Assembly (NCBI GenBank): GCA_035949375.1
Contig: DASZIG010000011.1
Location: forward strand, 11,120-75,119
Origin: Gp13-AA77 sp035949375
GTDB taxonomy: Bacteria; Acidobacteriota; Terriglobia; UBA7540
Direction: 5' to 3'
Length of the DNA: 64,000 bases
Shown here: positions 24,834 through 33,730 of the stretch, one piece after another
Numbering within the stretch: position 1 is the stretch's first letter
Layout of the letters: every line of letters begins with the position of its first letter
The notes under the pieces: generated by a model
Told to the model about the DNA's origin: nothing
What the model saw: the letters and a program-made list of their open reading frames with translations, nothing else
Database searches by the model: none
Made by a program: the position numbers and the translations under genes

Positions 24834-26393
24834 ATGTCCTACCTCATGGGCATCGACGTCGGCACCACCGGAACGCGCGCGGTCATCGTGCGTCCCGACG
24901 GGCATGTCATGGGGGCGGCTACCGCGCCGCACCAGCCCATGCGGATGGAGAGGCCGGGCTGGGCCGAGCAGGATCCCGAAGACTGGTGGCAGGCCACGGT
25001 GCTCGCGGTGCGTTCCGCCCTCGAGCAGACGGGCTTGAAGGGCAGTGAGATCGCAGCCGTAGGCTTATCAGGCCAGATGCACGGAGTGGTGCTGCTCGAC
25101 GGAGCCCGCGCCGTGCTCCGGCCCGCGCTGATCTGGTGCGACCAGCGCAGCCAGGAGCAGTGCAAGTGGATCACATCCAAGGTCGGCGCCCAGAAGCTGA
25201 TCCGGCTGGCGCTCAATCCGGCGCTCACCGGTTTCAGTGCTCCCAAGCTGCTTTGGGTGCGCGAGCACGAGCCCGCGATTTACGAGCGCGTCGCCCATTG
25301 CCTGCTGCCCAAGGATTACGTGCGGCTGCGGCTGACGGGCGAATTCGCCACTGACGTTTCCGACGCTTCCGGAACCTTGCTCTTCGACGTGGCGCGGCGC
25401 ACCTGGTCCAAGCCCATACTATCCATCCTCAAGATCGAGGAAGGCTGGCTGGCGCGAGTCTACGAATCGCCGGAAGTGACCGGCGCGATCACGGCCGAGA
25501 CCGCGATCGTGACGGGGCTGCGCGCCGGAACACCGGTGGCCGCGGGCGCGGGCGACCAGGCGGCGAGCGCGGTGGGCAACGGCGTGGTCCTGCCTGGAAT
25601 CACCTCGGCCACGCTCGGCACGTCGGGCGTGATCTTCGCCTACACCGACCAGCCGAGGCTCGATCCGCACGGGCGCATCCACACCTTCTGCCACGCGGTG
25701 CCGGGCAAGTGGCACGTGATGGGCGTTACGCAGGGCGCAGGGCTTTCGCTGCGCTGGTTCCGCGATGAACTCGGCGCGGCCGAGGCGTGGTACGCCTCGC
25801 GGGTGGGCGCTGATCCGTACGAACTGCTGATGCGCGAGGCGGAAGGCGCACCGCCCGGTTCCGCAGGTCTGCTCTTCCTGCCCTACCTGATGGGCGAACG
25901 CACGCCGCACCTTGATCCACTTGCGCGCGGCGGATGGTTCGGGCTCACGGCCGGGCACTCGCGCGCGCACTTGATTCGCGCCATCCTGGAGGGCGTGGCC
26001 TTCAGCCTGCGCGACTCGCTCGAGATCTTCGGCGAACTCGACATTCCGGTGCGCGAGATCCGCGTCTCCGGCGGCGGCTCGCGCAGCTTCCTGTGGCGGC
26101 AGATCCAGGCGGACGTGTATGGGCGCGAGGTGGTATCGTTGCGCGAAGCGGAGGGTTCGGCCTTCGGCGCGGCCCTGCTGGCGGGCGTGTCGTGCAAGAC
26201 CTACTCTTCGGTACCGGAGGCCGCGCAACAGGCGACCCAGGTGCGCGAGCTTCTGCATCCCGAGGCCGCGAGTGTGCGGCTTTACGACCGCCAGTACGCA
26301 GTCTACCGCCAATTCTATCCGGCCGTCCGCAAGCTCGCGCATCAACTCGCGACCGTGGCGGAGCCCAAAGTTGATGAAGCAGCGGAAAGGTGA
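24834..26393 (+). CDS. xylB: Xylulokinase (FGGY family)
   Basis: Phosphorylates D-xylulose or a related ketose. The 519-residue protein begins MSYLMGIDVGTTGTRAVIV (phosphate-binding loop), has the xylulokinase marker GLSGQMHGVVLLD, the GAGDQAASAVGNG motif, and the C-terminal FGGY signature region with VSGGGSRSFLWRQIQADVYG. The ATG at 24834 begins the conserved domain; earlier in-frame sequence lies in the repeat spacer and is unlikely to be coding. The kinase signature and neighbours (isomerase, oxidoreductase) indicate entry of a pentose-like sugar into the pentose phosphate pathway. Confidence 0.93.
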   Translation: MSYLMGIDVGTTGTRAVIVRPDGHVMGAATAPHQPMRMERPGWAEQDPEDWWQATVLAVRSALEQTGLKGSEIAAVGLSGQMHGVVLLDGARAVLRPALIWCDQRSQEQCKWITSKVGAQKLIRLALNPALTGFSAPKLLWVREHEPAIYERVAHCLLPKDYVRLRLTGEFATDVSDASGTLLFDVARRTWSKPILSILKIEEGWLARVYESPEVTGAITAETAIVTGLRAGTPVAAGAGDQAASAVGNGVVLPGITSATLGTSGVIFAYTDQPRLDPHGRIHTFCHAVPGKWHVMGVTQGAGLSLRWFRDELGAAEAWYASRVGADPYELLMREAEGAPPGSAGLLFLPYLMGERTPHLDPLARGGWFGLTAGHSRAHLIRAILEGVAFSLRDSLEIFGELDIPVREIRVSGGGSRSFLWRQIQADVYGREVVSLREAEGSAFGAALLAGVSCKTYSSVPEAAQQATQVRELLHPEAASVRLYDRQYAVYRQFYPAVRKLAHQLATVAEPKVDEAAER

Positions 26394-26396
26394 TTC

Positions 26397-27800
26397 ATGA
26401 ACCCGATGTCGAGTCCGCGCCGGGCGCGGCTCACGGTGACTTGTGCGGTCTTGTGCGTGCTTTGGGCCGGCGTCCGGGCGGGCGCGGGGCAGGCGCAGAA
26501 ATCCATTCTCCCGAACGCGGCGCGCATCGAGAAAACCCAGTACAAAGGCTGGGACGTCTACCGGCTCACGAACGGGATCATCAGCCTCGACATCGCGCCC
26601 CAGATCGGCGGGCGCGCCATCCAGCTTCGTCTCGGCGAAAAGGAATTCTTCTTCGTGAACCCGGACCTCGCCGGACAGGTATTGCCCGAGAGCCGCAACA
26701 ACCCCTCGGCGAGCTGGGCCAACTACGGCGGTGACAAAGTTTGGCCGGCGCCCGAAGGCTGGCAAAGCGACGACGAGTGGTCGAGCATCCCCTACTACGT
26801 GCTCGATGGAAGCAAGTTCGACTTCTCGACCGTTACCGAGACGCCGGCCGAGGTGGCCGTGCGCGTCACGAGCCCGCGTGATCCGCGCACGGGCGTGCAG
26901 TTCGAGCGCACCTTCCACGTCTACGCCGGCACCACCCGGGTCAAGGTGGAACAGGTGATGCGCAACATCAGCCGGCGCCAGATTCGCTGGGGCATCTGGC
27001 ATCTGGTCCAGAACGATGCTGCCGACGCCGCCGACGCCTCGAAACCGAACCCCGAGCTTTACATGTACGTGCCGATCAATCCCCACAGCGCCTATCCGAA
27101 CGGGTACACGCACATCTACGGCGACGCCCGGCATCCGAGCGACGAGGTCATCGACGGCGGCCGGCTGCTGCGGATTCATTACCTGTATCGCGTGGGTAAG
27201 GTGGGGGTGGATTCGAGCGCCGGCTGGATGGCGGTCGTCAATGGCCAAAAGAACATCGGCCTGGTGGAAAACTTCGACTGGTTCGGGGATCGCGAATATC
27301 CCGACCGCGCCTCGGTGGAAGAGTGGAACGACGGACCCGGGACGATCTCGCGCACGAGCTACGATCAGACCCTGGCCGACGATCCCAAGCGCACGCCCTA
27401 TTTTCTCGAGTCTGAAGTGCTGAGCCCCTACGCCAGGCTCGATCCCGGCGAGCAGTACGAGTTCACCGTCTACTGGTCGCCGACCAGCGTCTCCAATCCC
27501 GTGCACGACGCGGTGTGGGCCGGGGCCATCAGCGAGCCCCTGACGGCCACGACGGAGGCGAATCAGGTCACGCTGCGCGGCGTATTCGGCGTGTTCACTC
27601 CGGGCACGCTCGAAGCCCAGTTCTACAACGCCATCGGCCAGGTTATCGACCGCCAGCCGCTTCAGGGCGTCGACCCTCGTGAGGTCGTGCGCCTCGACAA
27701 GACCCTGCCGCTTTCAGCCGACGCCTACCGCGTCAGCATCCTGGTGCGCGACTCCGATGGCGAGAATCGCGGCTTCCTCGGCAACGTCATCCTGAAATAG
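26397..27800 (+). CDS. Secreted DUF4380-like carbohydrate-associated protein
   Basis: A 467-residue exported protein: signal peptide (about 1-36, ending near AGAGQAQ), then a beta-rich domain with NGIISLDIAPQIGGRAIQLR, a pattern shared with galactose-mutarotase-like folds and DUF4380 proteins, and a C-terminal beta-sandwich-like region. No catalytic residues can be assigned. Its ATG lies 3 bases after the xylB stop, with GGAAAGG overlapping the end of xylB as ribosome binding site, so the two are cotranscribed and coupled. A role in binding or modifying the sugar outside the cytoplasm is inferred. Confidence 0.75.
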   Translation: MNPMSSPRRARLTVTCAVLCVLWAGVRAGAGQAQKSILPNAARIEKTQYKGWDVYRLTNGIISLDIAPQIGGRAIQLRLGEKEFFFVNPDLAGQVLPESRNNPSASWANYGGDKVWPAPEGWQSDDEWSSIPYYVLDGSKFDFSTVTETPAEVAVRVTSPRDPRTGVQFERTFHVYAGTTRVKVEQVMRNISRRQIRWGIWHLVQNDAADAADASKPNPELYMYVPINPHSAYPNGYTHIYGDARHPSDEVIDGGRLLRIHYLYRVGKVGVDSSAGWMAVVNGQKNIGLVENFDWFGDREYPDRASVEEWNDGPGTISRTSYDQTLADDPKRTPYFLESEVLSPYARLDPGEQYEFTVYWSPTSVSNPVHDAVWAGAISEPLTATTEANQVTLRGVFGVFTPGTLEAQFYNAIGQVIDRQPLQGVDPREVVRLDKTLPLSADAYRVSILVRDSDGENRGFLGNVILK

Positions 27801-27804
27801 GCGG

Positions 27805-28266
27805 CTACGGCCCGGGGCGCGCGGACGCGGGCCTGATCATGTAGTTTACGACCCGCCATTTCCCGTCTTTCTCGCGCACCGGCACCACCGTCTCCAGGGC
27901 CGATTTCAAATTAGCGAATGAGCTTTGATACACGATAAAAACGTAGTCGCCCGGCGCGAGGTGGGGCGGATTCCTCATCTCAGTGGCCCGGCTGAGTCTG
28001 CGCGAGACGAGCCTGCCGGCCTGGGCCCGCGCTGCGGTGGCCTTCTGGGTCCACTCCTCGCGGCCCACCGCCACTTTGAAGGACTGCGCGGCCTGATCGT
28101 AGCTCTCGCCGTACCTCGCCTGGTCAACCAGAGCCAGCCACTCGGTGGCCGCCTGCTGCGCCGGCTGGGTCGCCGGGTCACCCTGCGCGTATGCGCGGAC
28201 TGCGCCTCCGCCGAGCGACCCCAGAATCAGAACCCCGCCGAGTGCCAACCCCATCCATCGATTCAT
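27805..28266 (-). CDS. Secreted DUF4019 protein
   Basis: A 153-residue exported protein with a signal peptide (LALGGVLILGSLGGGAVRAYA) and one DUF4019 domain: EWLALVDQARYGESYDQAAQ, then the REEW segment and the C-terminal KDGKWRVVNYMIR. The ATG at 28266 is preferred because AGGGGA lies about 6 bases upstream; an earlier in-frame start would bury this site. Function unknown. It is convergent with the DUF4380-like gene, 4 bases away. Confidence 0.85.
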   Translation of the reverse strand: MNRWMGLALGGVLILGSLGGGAVRAYAQGDPATQPAQQAATEWLALVDQARYGESYDQAAQSFKVAVGREEWTQKATAARAQAGRLVSRRLSRATEMRNPPHLAPGDYVFIVYQSSFANLKSALETVVPVREKDGKWRVVNYMIRPASARPGP

Positions 28267-28406
28267 GTCGTTCCCCTTTGATCTTGTCAACTCTCGCCCT
28301 CTCCCGGCTCCGAACTTCGCTTACGCCCCGGAACTTGCCTTATGATGGTTCACGCCAGCCGACCGCGTGAGCTCAAACCGCCACGTGGCGCCGTCCGGAG
28401 GCCCTT

Positions 28407-28811
28407 ATGGCGAAGACGAAACAACTCACGGTTTGGTTGCAGAGCGCGCCCGGCCAGATCGGCCAAATTGCCGAGGCGCTCGGCAACGGTAACGTGAACA
28501 TCACCGGCTTCAGTTGCTCGACCCGGACGGGCCCAAGCCCGCTGCGCCTGCAGGTGAGCGATTACGAACGGGCCCGCGAAATCCTCCAGGGCCTCGGCCT
28601 GCGCCTCACCGAGGAAGAAGTGCTGCGCGTGACCGTGCCCGACAAGCCGGGAGCCGCCGCGCGCATCGGAGCGGCACTCGGCGCGGCCGGCATCAACATC
28701 GAGTACGCTTACGGCGCCGTGGCCCCAGGGGCCCGCAAAGCCGAACTGGTGCTTGGCGTCTCCGACCTGAGCGGCGCGCTGCGCGTCCTCCAAGCGCTAA
28801 AACTGGGCTAG
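28407..28811 (+). CDS. Tandem ACT-domain protein
   Basis: A 134-residue protein made of two ACT domains (about 5-62 and 68-132). The second has the VPDKPGAAARIGAALGAAGINIEY motif typical of amino-acid-binding regulatory ACT domains. Stand-alone double-ACT proteins are thought to sense amino acids and regulate enzymes or act as scaffolds; the ligand here is unknown. It converges on the acyl-CoA dehydrogenase gene with adjacent stop codons. Confidence 0.88.
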   Translation: MAKTKQLTVWLQSAPGQIGQIAEALGNGNVNITGFSCSTRTGPSPLRLQVSDYERAREILQGLGLRLTEEEVLRVTVPDKPGAAARIGAALGAAGINIEYAYGAVAPGARKAELVLGVSDLSGALRVLQALKLG

Positions 28812-30623
28812 TTACCGAGGCTCGATCAGCGGGTAGCGCCCGAGGGCGATGGCGCGGTCCGCGACGGCGCGCTTGAGCGCGATCGAGTCCGGCGGATCGC
28901 GCCGCAAGAACCGCCGCACCACCGAAAGCTCGGCGCGCAGATTGTCGCCCTCGCTCGTGCGCGCGAGCGCTCGCCGCGCCTCGCTCTCCATACGGTCGGC
29001 GGCCTCATAGATGAAAGCCCGCGTGGCCGCGATCTCGGTGCCGCAGGCGCTCTCGGAGGTCCGGCCCGCCTTCTTCAGGGTGCGCAGGAGCGCGCTTTCC
29101 ATGCCGTAGACGTCCATGGTCAGGTTGCTCAGCACCGCCACCACCTCCTGCTCCTCGCCGAGTGCCTGCAGATAGCGTTGCACGGCGCTGCCCGCCACGA
29201 GCAGCACCACCTTCTTGGCCCCGGCCAGCAGGCGCGCTTCGGCGGCCAGCAGACTGTCTTCAGCGGATTCTTCGAAGACCGGCCCGCCCAGAATCTCGTC
29301 GCGCAGACGCTGGGCCGCCGGAATCAGCGCGAGTTCGCCCTTCATGGAGCGCTTCATCAGCATGTCGGTGATCAGCAGACGATTGATCTCGTTGGTGCCT
29401 TCGAAAATGCGGTTCACGCGCTGGTCGCGGTAGACGCGCTCGATGGGATAATCGCTCGAGAAGCCGTAGCCGCCGTAGATCTGCACGGTTTCGTCGCTCG
29501 TAAAATCCAGTACCTCCGTGCCCACCACCTTGAGCATGGAGCACTCGACGGCGTATTGCTCGAGCGCCTTCAGAATCTGGCGGCCGGCTTCGGGCGCGTC
29601 CTGATCGATGCCGTCGAGCATCTCGTCGATCATCCCGGCGGTGCGATAGCACATGCTTTCGGCGGCGTAAATCCGCACCACCATCTCGCCCAGTTTCTCC
29701 TTGATGAGTCCGAAATCGGCAATGGGATGTCCGAAGGCCTCGCGTTCTTTGGCCCACTTCACGGCTTCGGCGAACAGGTGCTTCGAGCCGCCGATGCAAC
29801 CCGCGCCCAGCTTCAGCCGGCCCATGTTGAGAATGTTGAAGGCGATCAGGTGGCCTCTGCCGATCTCGCCGAGGACGTTCTCGACCGGCACTTCGGCGTT
29901 CTCCAGATTGACGGGCGTGGTGGAGGAGCCGCGGATGCCCATCTTGTGCTCTTCGGCGCCCGGCGAAACCCCGGGGAACGCGCGCTCCACGATGAACGCT
30001 GTGAACTTTTCGCCGTCGACCTTGGCGAACACCACGTACACATCGGCGATGCCGCCGTTCGTAATCCAGTGCTTGGTGCCGTTCAGGATGTAGTGCCTGC
30101 CGTCTGCGCTCAGCACGGCGCGCGTCTTCGCATTCATGGCGTCGGAAGCGGACGTTGCTTCGCTCAGGCAGTAAGCGCCGAGCCACTCGGCGCGGGCGAG
30201 TTTGGGAACGTATTTTTCCTTCTGCGCTTCGGTGCCGAAAAACGCGATGGGCAGAATGCCGATGCCCTGCTGCGCGCCGAGCGTAGCCGCCCAGGCGCCG
30301 TCGCGCGCCATCTCCTCGGAGATGATGATGGACGATATCTTGTCGAGCTCGAGCCCGCCGTATTTCTGCGGCGCGTCGCTGCCGCAGAGCCCCACCTCGG
30401 CTGCTTTCTGCAAAAGCTCGCGGAGCAGGCCGGGCTTCTTGGCCTCCATCTCGTCGACACGCGGTAACACTTCCTGCTCCACAAACTCGCGCCCGGTCTG
30501 GCCGATCAGCCGATGCTGGTCGGTGAGGTCTTCGGGCGTGAAGATCTCTTCGGGCGAGCGGTTTTCGATCAGGAAGCTGCCGCCCTTGACGAGCGTTCGC
30601 GGTTTCGCCGTTGCTGTTGCCAC
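28812..30623 (-). CDS. Acyl-CoA dehydrogenase with C-terminal extension (VLCAD/ACAD9-like)
   Basis: FAD enzyme for the first step of beta-oxidation. The 603-residue protein has the ACAD signatures YCLSEATSASDAMNAKTRA, KHWITNGGIADVYVVFAKVD, QIYGGYGFSSDYPIERVYRD and FEGTNEINRLLI, followed by about 170 extra helical residues as in very-long-chain ACAD types. The usual catalytic glutamate region EGTNEIN is intact. The GTG at 30623 is preferred: GGAGG sits 4 bases upstream, inside the few codons that a further upstream GTG would add. It is downstream of the thiolase gene on the same strand, separated by a foreign-looking gene. Confidence 0.93.
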   Translation of the reverse strand: MATATAKPRTLVKGGSFLIENRSPEEIFTPEDLTDQHRLIGQTGREFVEQEVLPRVDEMEAKKPGLLRELLQKAAEVGLCGSDAPQKYGGLELDKISSIIISEEMARDGAWAATLGAQQGIGILPIAFFGTEAQKEKYVPKLARAEWLGAYCLSEATSASDAMNAKTRAVLSADGRHYILNGTKHWITNGGIADVYVVFAKVDGEKFTAFIVERAFPGVSPGAEEHKMGIRGSSTTPVNLENAEVPVENVLGEIGRGHLIAFNILNMGRLKLGAGCIGGSKHLFAEAVKWAKEREAFGHPIADFGLIKEKLGEMVVRIYAAESMCYRTAGMIDEMLDGIDQDAPEAGRQILKALEQYAVECSMLKVVGTEVLDFTSDETVQIYGGYGFSSDYPIERVYRDQRVNRIFEGTNEINRLLITDMLMKRSMKGELALIPAAQRLRDEILGGPVFEESAEDSLLAAEARLLAGAKKVVLLVAGSAVQRYLQALGEEQEVVAVLSNLTMDVYGMESALLRTLKKAGRTSESACGTEIAATRAFIYEAADRMESEARRALARTSEGDNLRAELSVVRRFLRRDPPDSIALKRAVADRAIALGRYPLIEPR

Positions 30624-30642
30624 AGGTCCTCCCACCCCTCTA

Positions 30643-31395
30643 TTAGCGCGCGAAGACCTCGAAGGTCTCCCTTGCGTACGTCTTGTAAAGCAGAATTCGC
30701 TCGAAAACCGTGGAGCTAATGGTGTTCATCTTCTCGGCCGGAAAATGCTGATCTTGCGCACGATCAATAAAATCCACGACCAGAAGCAGCCAGAAGGCAT
30801 CGCAGGCCCTATAGCCGTGGAGTTTTGCCTCCTTGTTCCTGATGATCCCCGTAAGCCGATCCCCGGGCGTGCGCGGAACGGTGTAGCCCTGGGAAACGTG
30901 CCAACGAGACTCAGCATATTCGCGAGCATTCCGGTACACGAATGACAGTTGGGGAATATCTTGGTACGCGTCCCGCGACACCTCGCCCGTGGGTTGCGCC
31001 TCGATTCTGGTTGCTAGATTCGCTAGGCTGCGCGCCAACTGATTCTGATCGCGAATTGCTTGTCCTCTAGCGAACCCAAACGCCAACTCGAACCGTCGAG
31101 CGCGGTCGGCGTGGTAAATGCTTTCAGCCTCTGATACGACCAAATCGCGTAATGTCCTTTGGACCTGTTCGCTTTCGACAAGGCTCCCGTCTTCTAGGAA
31201 GAAATTCGTCATCTCAATCCCGATCGTCTTCTCCCCCCGAAGCACGACATCGGGCTTGTCCCCGTACTCGATTGCACCGCTAGGGAGCACATAGTCCCTG
31301 CGGAACATCTCGAAATAGTATTGCTCCTTCTCCTTGGTTGACGGCCTCGCGCACCCTCTACAGAGCAGGGCCTGCAGATCATTGCAGATTCTCAA
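30643..31395 (-). CDS. Hypothetical protein, possibly restriction-endonuclease-like
   Basis: A 250-residue protein with no firm family. The segment YGDKPDVVLRGEKTIGIEMT has the spacing of a PD-(D/E)xK-type nuclease core (PD, then ExT), which is only a weak hint. Base composition is lower in GC than its neighbours. The longest frame starts at a TTG overlapping the thiolase end by 17 bases; the first ATG (31308) would cut into the conserved-looking FEMFRRDYVLPSGAIEYG, and no good Shine-Dalgarno precedes either start. It interrupts a thiolase/acyl-CoA dehydrogenase pair and may be an insertion. Confidence 0.6.
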   Translation of the reverse strand: MRICNDLQALLCRGCARPSTKEKEQYYFEMFRRDYVLPSGAIEYGDKPDVVLRGEKTIGIEMTNFFLEDGSLVESEQVQRTLRDLVVSEAESIYHADRARRFELAFGFARGQAIRDQNQLARSLANLATRIEAQPTGEVSRDAYQDIPQLSFVYRNAREYAESRWHVSQGYTVPRTPGDRLTGIIRNKEAKLHGYRACDAFWLLLVVDFIDRAQDQHFPAEKMNTISSTVFERILLYKTYARETFEVFAR

Positions 31396-32560
31396 AAATC
31401 CCTGCCGCGCCCATGCCGCCGCCTACGCACATGGTCACCATTCCGTACTTGGCGTTGCGCCGTTTCATTTCGCCGAGCAGCGTGGCGGTGAGCTTGGCTC
31501 CGGTACACCCCAGCGGATGCCCGAGGGCGACGGCGCCCCCGTTGACGTTCACGCGCTCGAGATCGAGTCCGGCCAGCTTGATCACGGCCAGGGCCTGCGC
31601 CGCGAAGGCCTCATTGAGCTCGATCACGTCGATATCTTCGAGCTTCAGTCCCGCGAGCTTCAGCGCCTTGGGGATGGCGTTCACCGGGCCGATACCCATT
31701 TCTTCGGGCAGAGTGCCGGCGGCGGCGAAAGAGACGAAGCGCGCGAGGGGCCTGGCGCCGATGGCCTTGGCCTTCTCCGCCGACATCACGATGGCCGCGG
31801 CAGCGCCGTCGCTCGTCTGCGAGGCATTGCCCGCCGTCACCGTCCCGTGCGCGTGAAAAGCCGGCTTGAGCTTGGCCAGGGCTTCGAGCGACGTGTCCTT
31901 GCGCGGGCCTTCATCCACCGCAAAGGTCACCGTGCGCTTCTGTGGCTTGTTCTTGCCGTTCAGGGTCACTTCGATCACTTCGAGCGGCACGATCTCATCC
32001 CTGAATTTGCCTTCGGCGATGGCGGCCAGAGCATTTTTGTGGCTACGCAGCGAGAACTCGTCCGCCTGCTGGCGCGTGATGCCGTACTTGCGCGCCACGT
32101 TCTCCGCCGTCAGGCCCATGCTGAGGTAAGAGTCGGGATAGCTTTCCATCAAGGAAGGGTTGGGCGAGAAGTGGTAGCCGCCCATGGGCACCAGGCTCAT
32201 GCTTTCGGCGCCGCCGGCGATGATGCAATCGGCGAATCCGGCCATGATGCGCTCGGAGGCGAGCGCGATGGACTGCAGCCCGGAGGAGCAGAAGCGGTTG
32301 ATGGTCATGGCCGAGCAGTCGATGGGCAATCCGGCGCGCAGGGAGACTGTCCGGGCCATGTTGTTGCCCTGGACAGCCTCGGGCATGGCGCAGCCAAGGA
32401 TCACATCCTCAACCTCGTTCGGATCGAGGCCCGGTACGCGCTTCAGAATCTCCTGGAACACCATGGCCGCCATGTCGTCAGGGCGGGTAGCGCGCAGGGT
32501 GCCTTTGGGGGCCTTGCCGACGGCGGTACGCGCGACCGAAACTACGACTGCTTCTCTCAC
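31379..32560 (-). CDS. Acetyl-CoA acyltransferase (thiolase)
   Basis: A 393-residue thiolase for the last step of beta-oxidation or for acetoacetyl-CoA metabolism. The nucleophile cysteine is in INRFCSSGLQSIAL (about residue 91); the other active-site motifs are NEAFAAQ, GGAVALGHPLGCTGA and CVGGGMGAAGIFE. The start is GTG with GGAGG 5 bases upstream. With the downstream acyl-CoA dehydrogenase this looks like a fatty-acid degradation operon, although no hydratase/3-hydroxyacyl-CoA dehydrogenase is in the window. Confidence 0.95.
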   Translation of the reverse strand: MREAVVVSVARTAVGKAPKGTLRATRPDDMAAMVFQEILKRVPGLDPNEVEDVILGCAMPEAVQGNNMARTVSLRAGLPIDCSAMTINRFCSSGLQSIALASERIMAGFADCIIAGGAESMSLVPMGGYHFSPNPSLMESYPDSYLSMGLTAENVARKYGITRQQADEFSLRSHKNALAAIAEGKFRDEIVPLEVIEVTLNGKNKPQKRTVTFAVDEGPRKDTSLEALAKLKPAFHAHGTVTAGNASQTSDGAAAAIVMSAEKAKAIGARPLARFVSFAAAGTLPEEMGIGPVNAIPKALKLAGLKLEDIDVIELNEAFAAQALAVIKLAGLDLERVNVNGGAVALGHPLGCTGAKLTATLLGEMKRRNAKYGMVTMCVGGGMGAAGIFENLQ

Positions 32561-32872
32561 GAAATCCTCCTCAAATCCGGGTCCAAAATGCTGCTTTTTG
32601 ACATCAGAGGCGATTTTTTGGGGTGTTTTTTGGGCTTAAGTCATTTCCCTTCAATAACCTCTTGGCTTTGCAACAGATAAGTTGTTCCTTTTCAATAACC
32701 TAACGGCTTTCAGAAAATATGGAAAACAGAAGCGCCTTGTTTTCAACAACCTAGTGGCTTCGTTCGTAACATTTTAAAATTTTCGCGACTCAGAGCTGCC
32801 CGTCGAACGCGCACTGCAGACCACCCAAACGGGCTAAAGACTGCGGCTTGAATATCTTGTGGCCCATTTCGG
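32561..32872. other. AT-rich intergenic segment with three direct repeats
   Basis: This 312-base gap upstream of the thiolase gene is much richer in A+T than the genes around it. It holds three 19-base copies of TTCAAYAACCTNNNGGCTT at 32650-32668, 32691-32709 and 32742-32760, with start-to-start spacings of 41 and 51 bases. The last is followed by CGTTCG and an ATTTTAAAATTTT stretch. No coding frame is convincing. The repeats may be regulator sites for the thiolase operon or part of a dispersed element; see also the GGCTTCG motifs near 62.1 kb. Confidence 0.6.
32650..32760. repeat. Triple direct repeat TTCAAYAACCT-N3-GGCTT
   Basis: Three near-identical 19-mers at 32650-32668, 32691-32709 and 32742-32760. 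The AACCT and GGCTT blocks are invariant and the central three bases vary (CTT, AAC, AGT with the first base shared). The spacing differs by 10 bases between copies, which keeps them on the same helical face. Confidence 0.75.
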
Positions 32873-33526
32873 CTAAAAGTACTTCTCGGTCTGGTCGGTC
32901 CAATCGAATTTCCCCTGATTCGAGTTAACGTCCTTGAATTTGAACTTGTTGCCGTACGCGTCGTGATACGCCAATTCCGGTGCCTTGGCCTTCACACCAT
33001 GTTGGATGTTCCACGAGGCGTTATTCTCCACGATCACGGGCGTTTTGCCGTCGAGGCCGATGATGTAGTCCGCCTTGAAGCCGCCATGTCCTTCAATTTC
33101 AACCTCATGACTCTTGTCGCCCGTCACCTGGGTGATGGTGGCCATTTCCCAGTGCTCGGGCTTCCCGAATTGGCGGTCGAGGTCCAGGCTGATGGTGCGA
33201 AGTCCGGCCGCCTGCTCGGCTGTGGCGCGCCGGTCGATATACCAGACGTTGCCCTTCTTGCCGTGCGCTCCCACCAGGTGCAACCCGTCGAGCGAAACGG
33301 ATCCGTAGTGGCCGTGCTCGATGTCCACCGAGAAGATTGACCAGCAGTAGTGATGGGGCGACGGGCCCGCGCCGAAGTTGCAGGTGCAGGGCACCGCGCA
33401 GGAACAAGCCTCGCTCAGTTTTCCGGCCATCTCCCAATGCTCCCCATGCGGCTTCCGGACATCCGCGCCGCGAAGGAGCGCCGCGCCCACGAAGACCATC
33501 GAGAGTACCGTCCAGAACCGCTTCAT
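32873..33526 (-). CDS. Secreted DUF1326 domain protein
   Basis: A 217-residue exported protein: signal peptide (about 1-20) then a DUF1326 domain recognised by the cysteine cluster SEACSCAVPCTCNFGAGPSP near residue 40. DUF1326 proteins are uncharacterised; the CxCxxxCxC arrangement suggests metal binding or redox chemistry, by inference. The ATG at 33526 gives a standard signal peptide; a GTG two codons upstream is less likely. A GGGG run lies about 8 bases before the ATG. Confidence 0.85.
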   Translation of the reverse strand: MKRFWTVLSMVFVGAALLRGADVRKPHGEHWEMAGKLSEACSCAVPCTCNFGAGPSPHHYCWSIFSVDIEHGHYGSVSLDGLHLVGAHGKKGNVWYIDRRATAEQAAGLRTISLDLDRQFGKPEHWEMATITQVTGDKSHEVEIEGHGGFKADYIIGLDGKTPVIVENNASWNIQHGVKAKAPELAYHDAYGNKFKFKDVNSNQGKFDWTDQTEKYF

Positions 33527-33730
33527 GCCCACGCCCCTTCGCCGCCGGTTTCGCCCTTAGTCATTGCCGGGGAGACGGCGGCGCCAGTTGCTTCTCCGGC
33601 CGCCTTGCTGGCACTTCTGATTATAGCGGAAGAAGGCGCCCACGAACGCTCGGCGGGGCGCTCGCTGCGTGTACGGTGCCGCGCCCCGGCCACTGCAATT
33701 CAGCTCTTCGGGGCGCGGCAAGCAGCGCCC

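Noticed and set aside
25419..27506. A 695-codon minus-strand frame opposite xylB and the DUF4380-like gene
   Set aside because: High GC keeps the antisense frame open. The product has no domain, while both plus-strand genes have strong motifs and ribosome binding sites.
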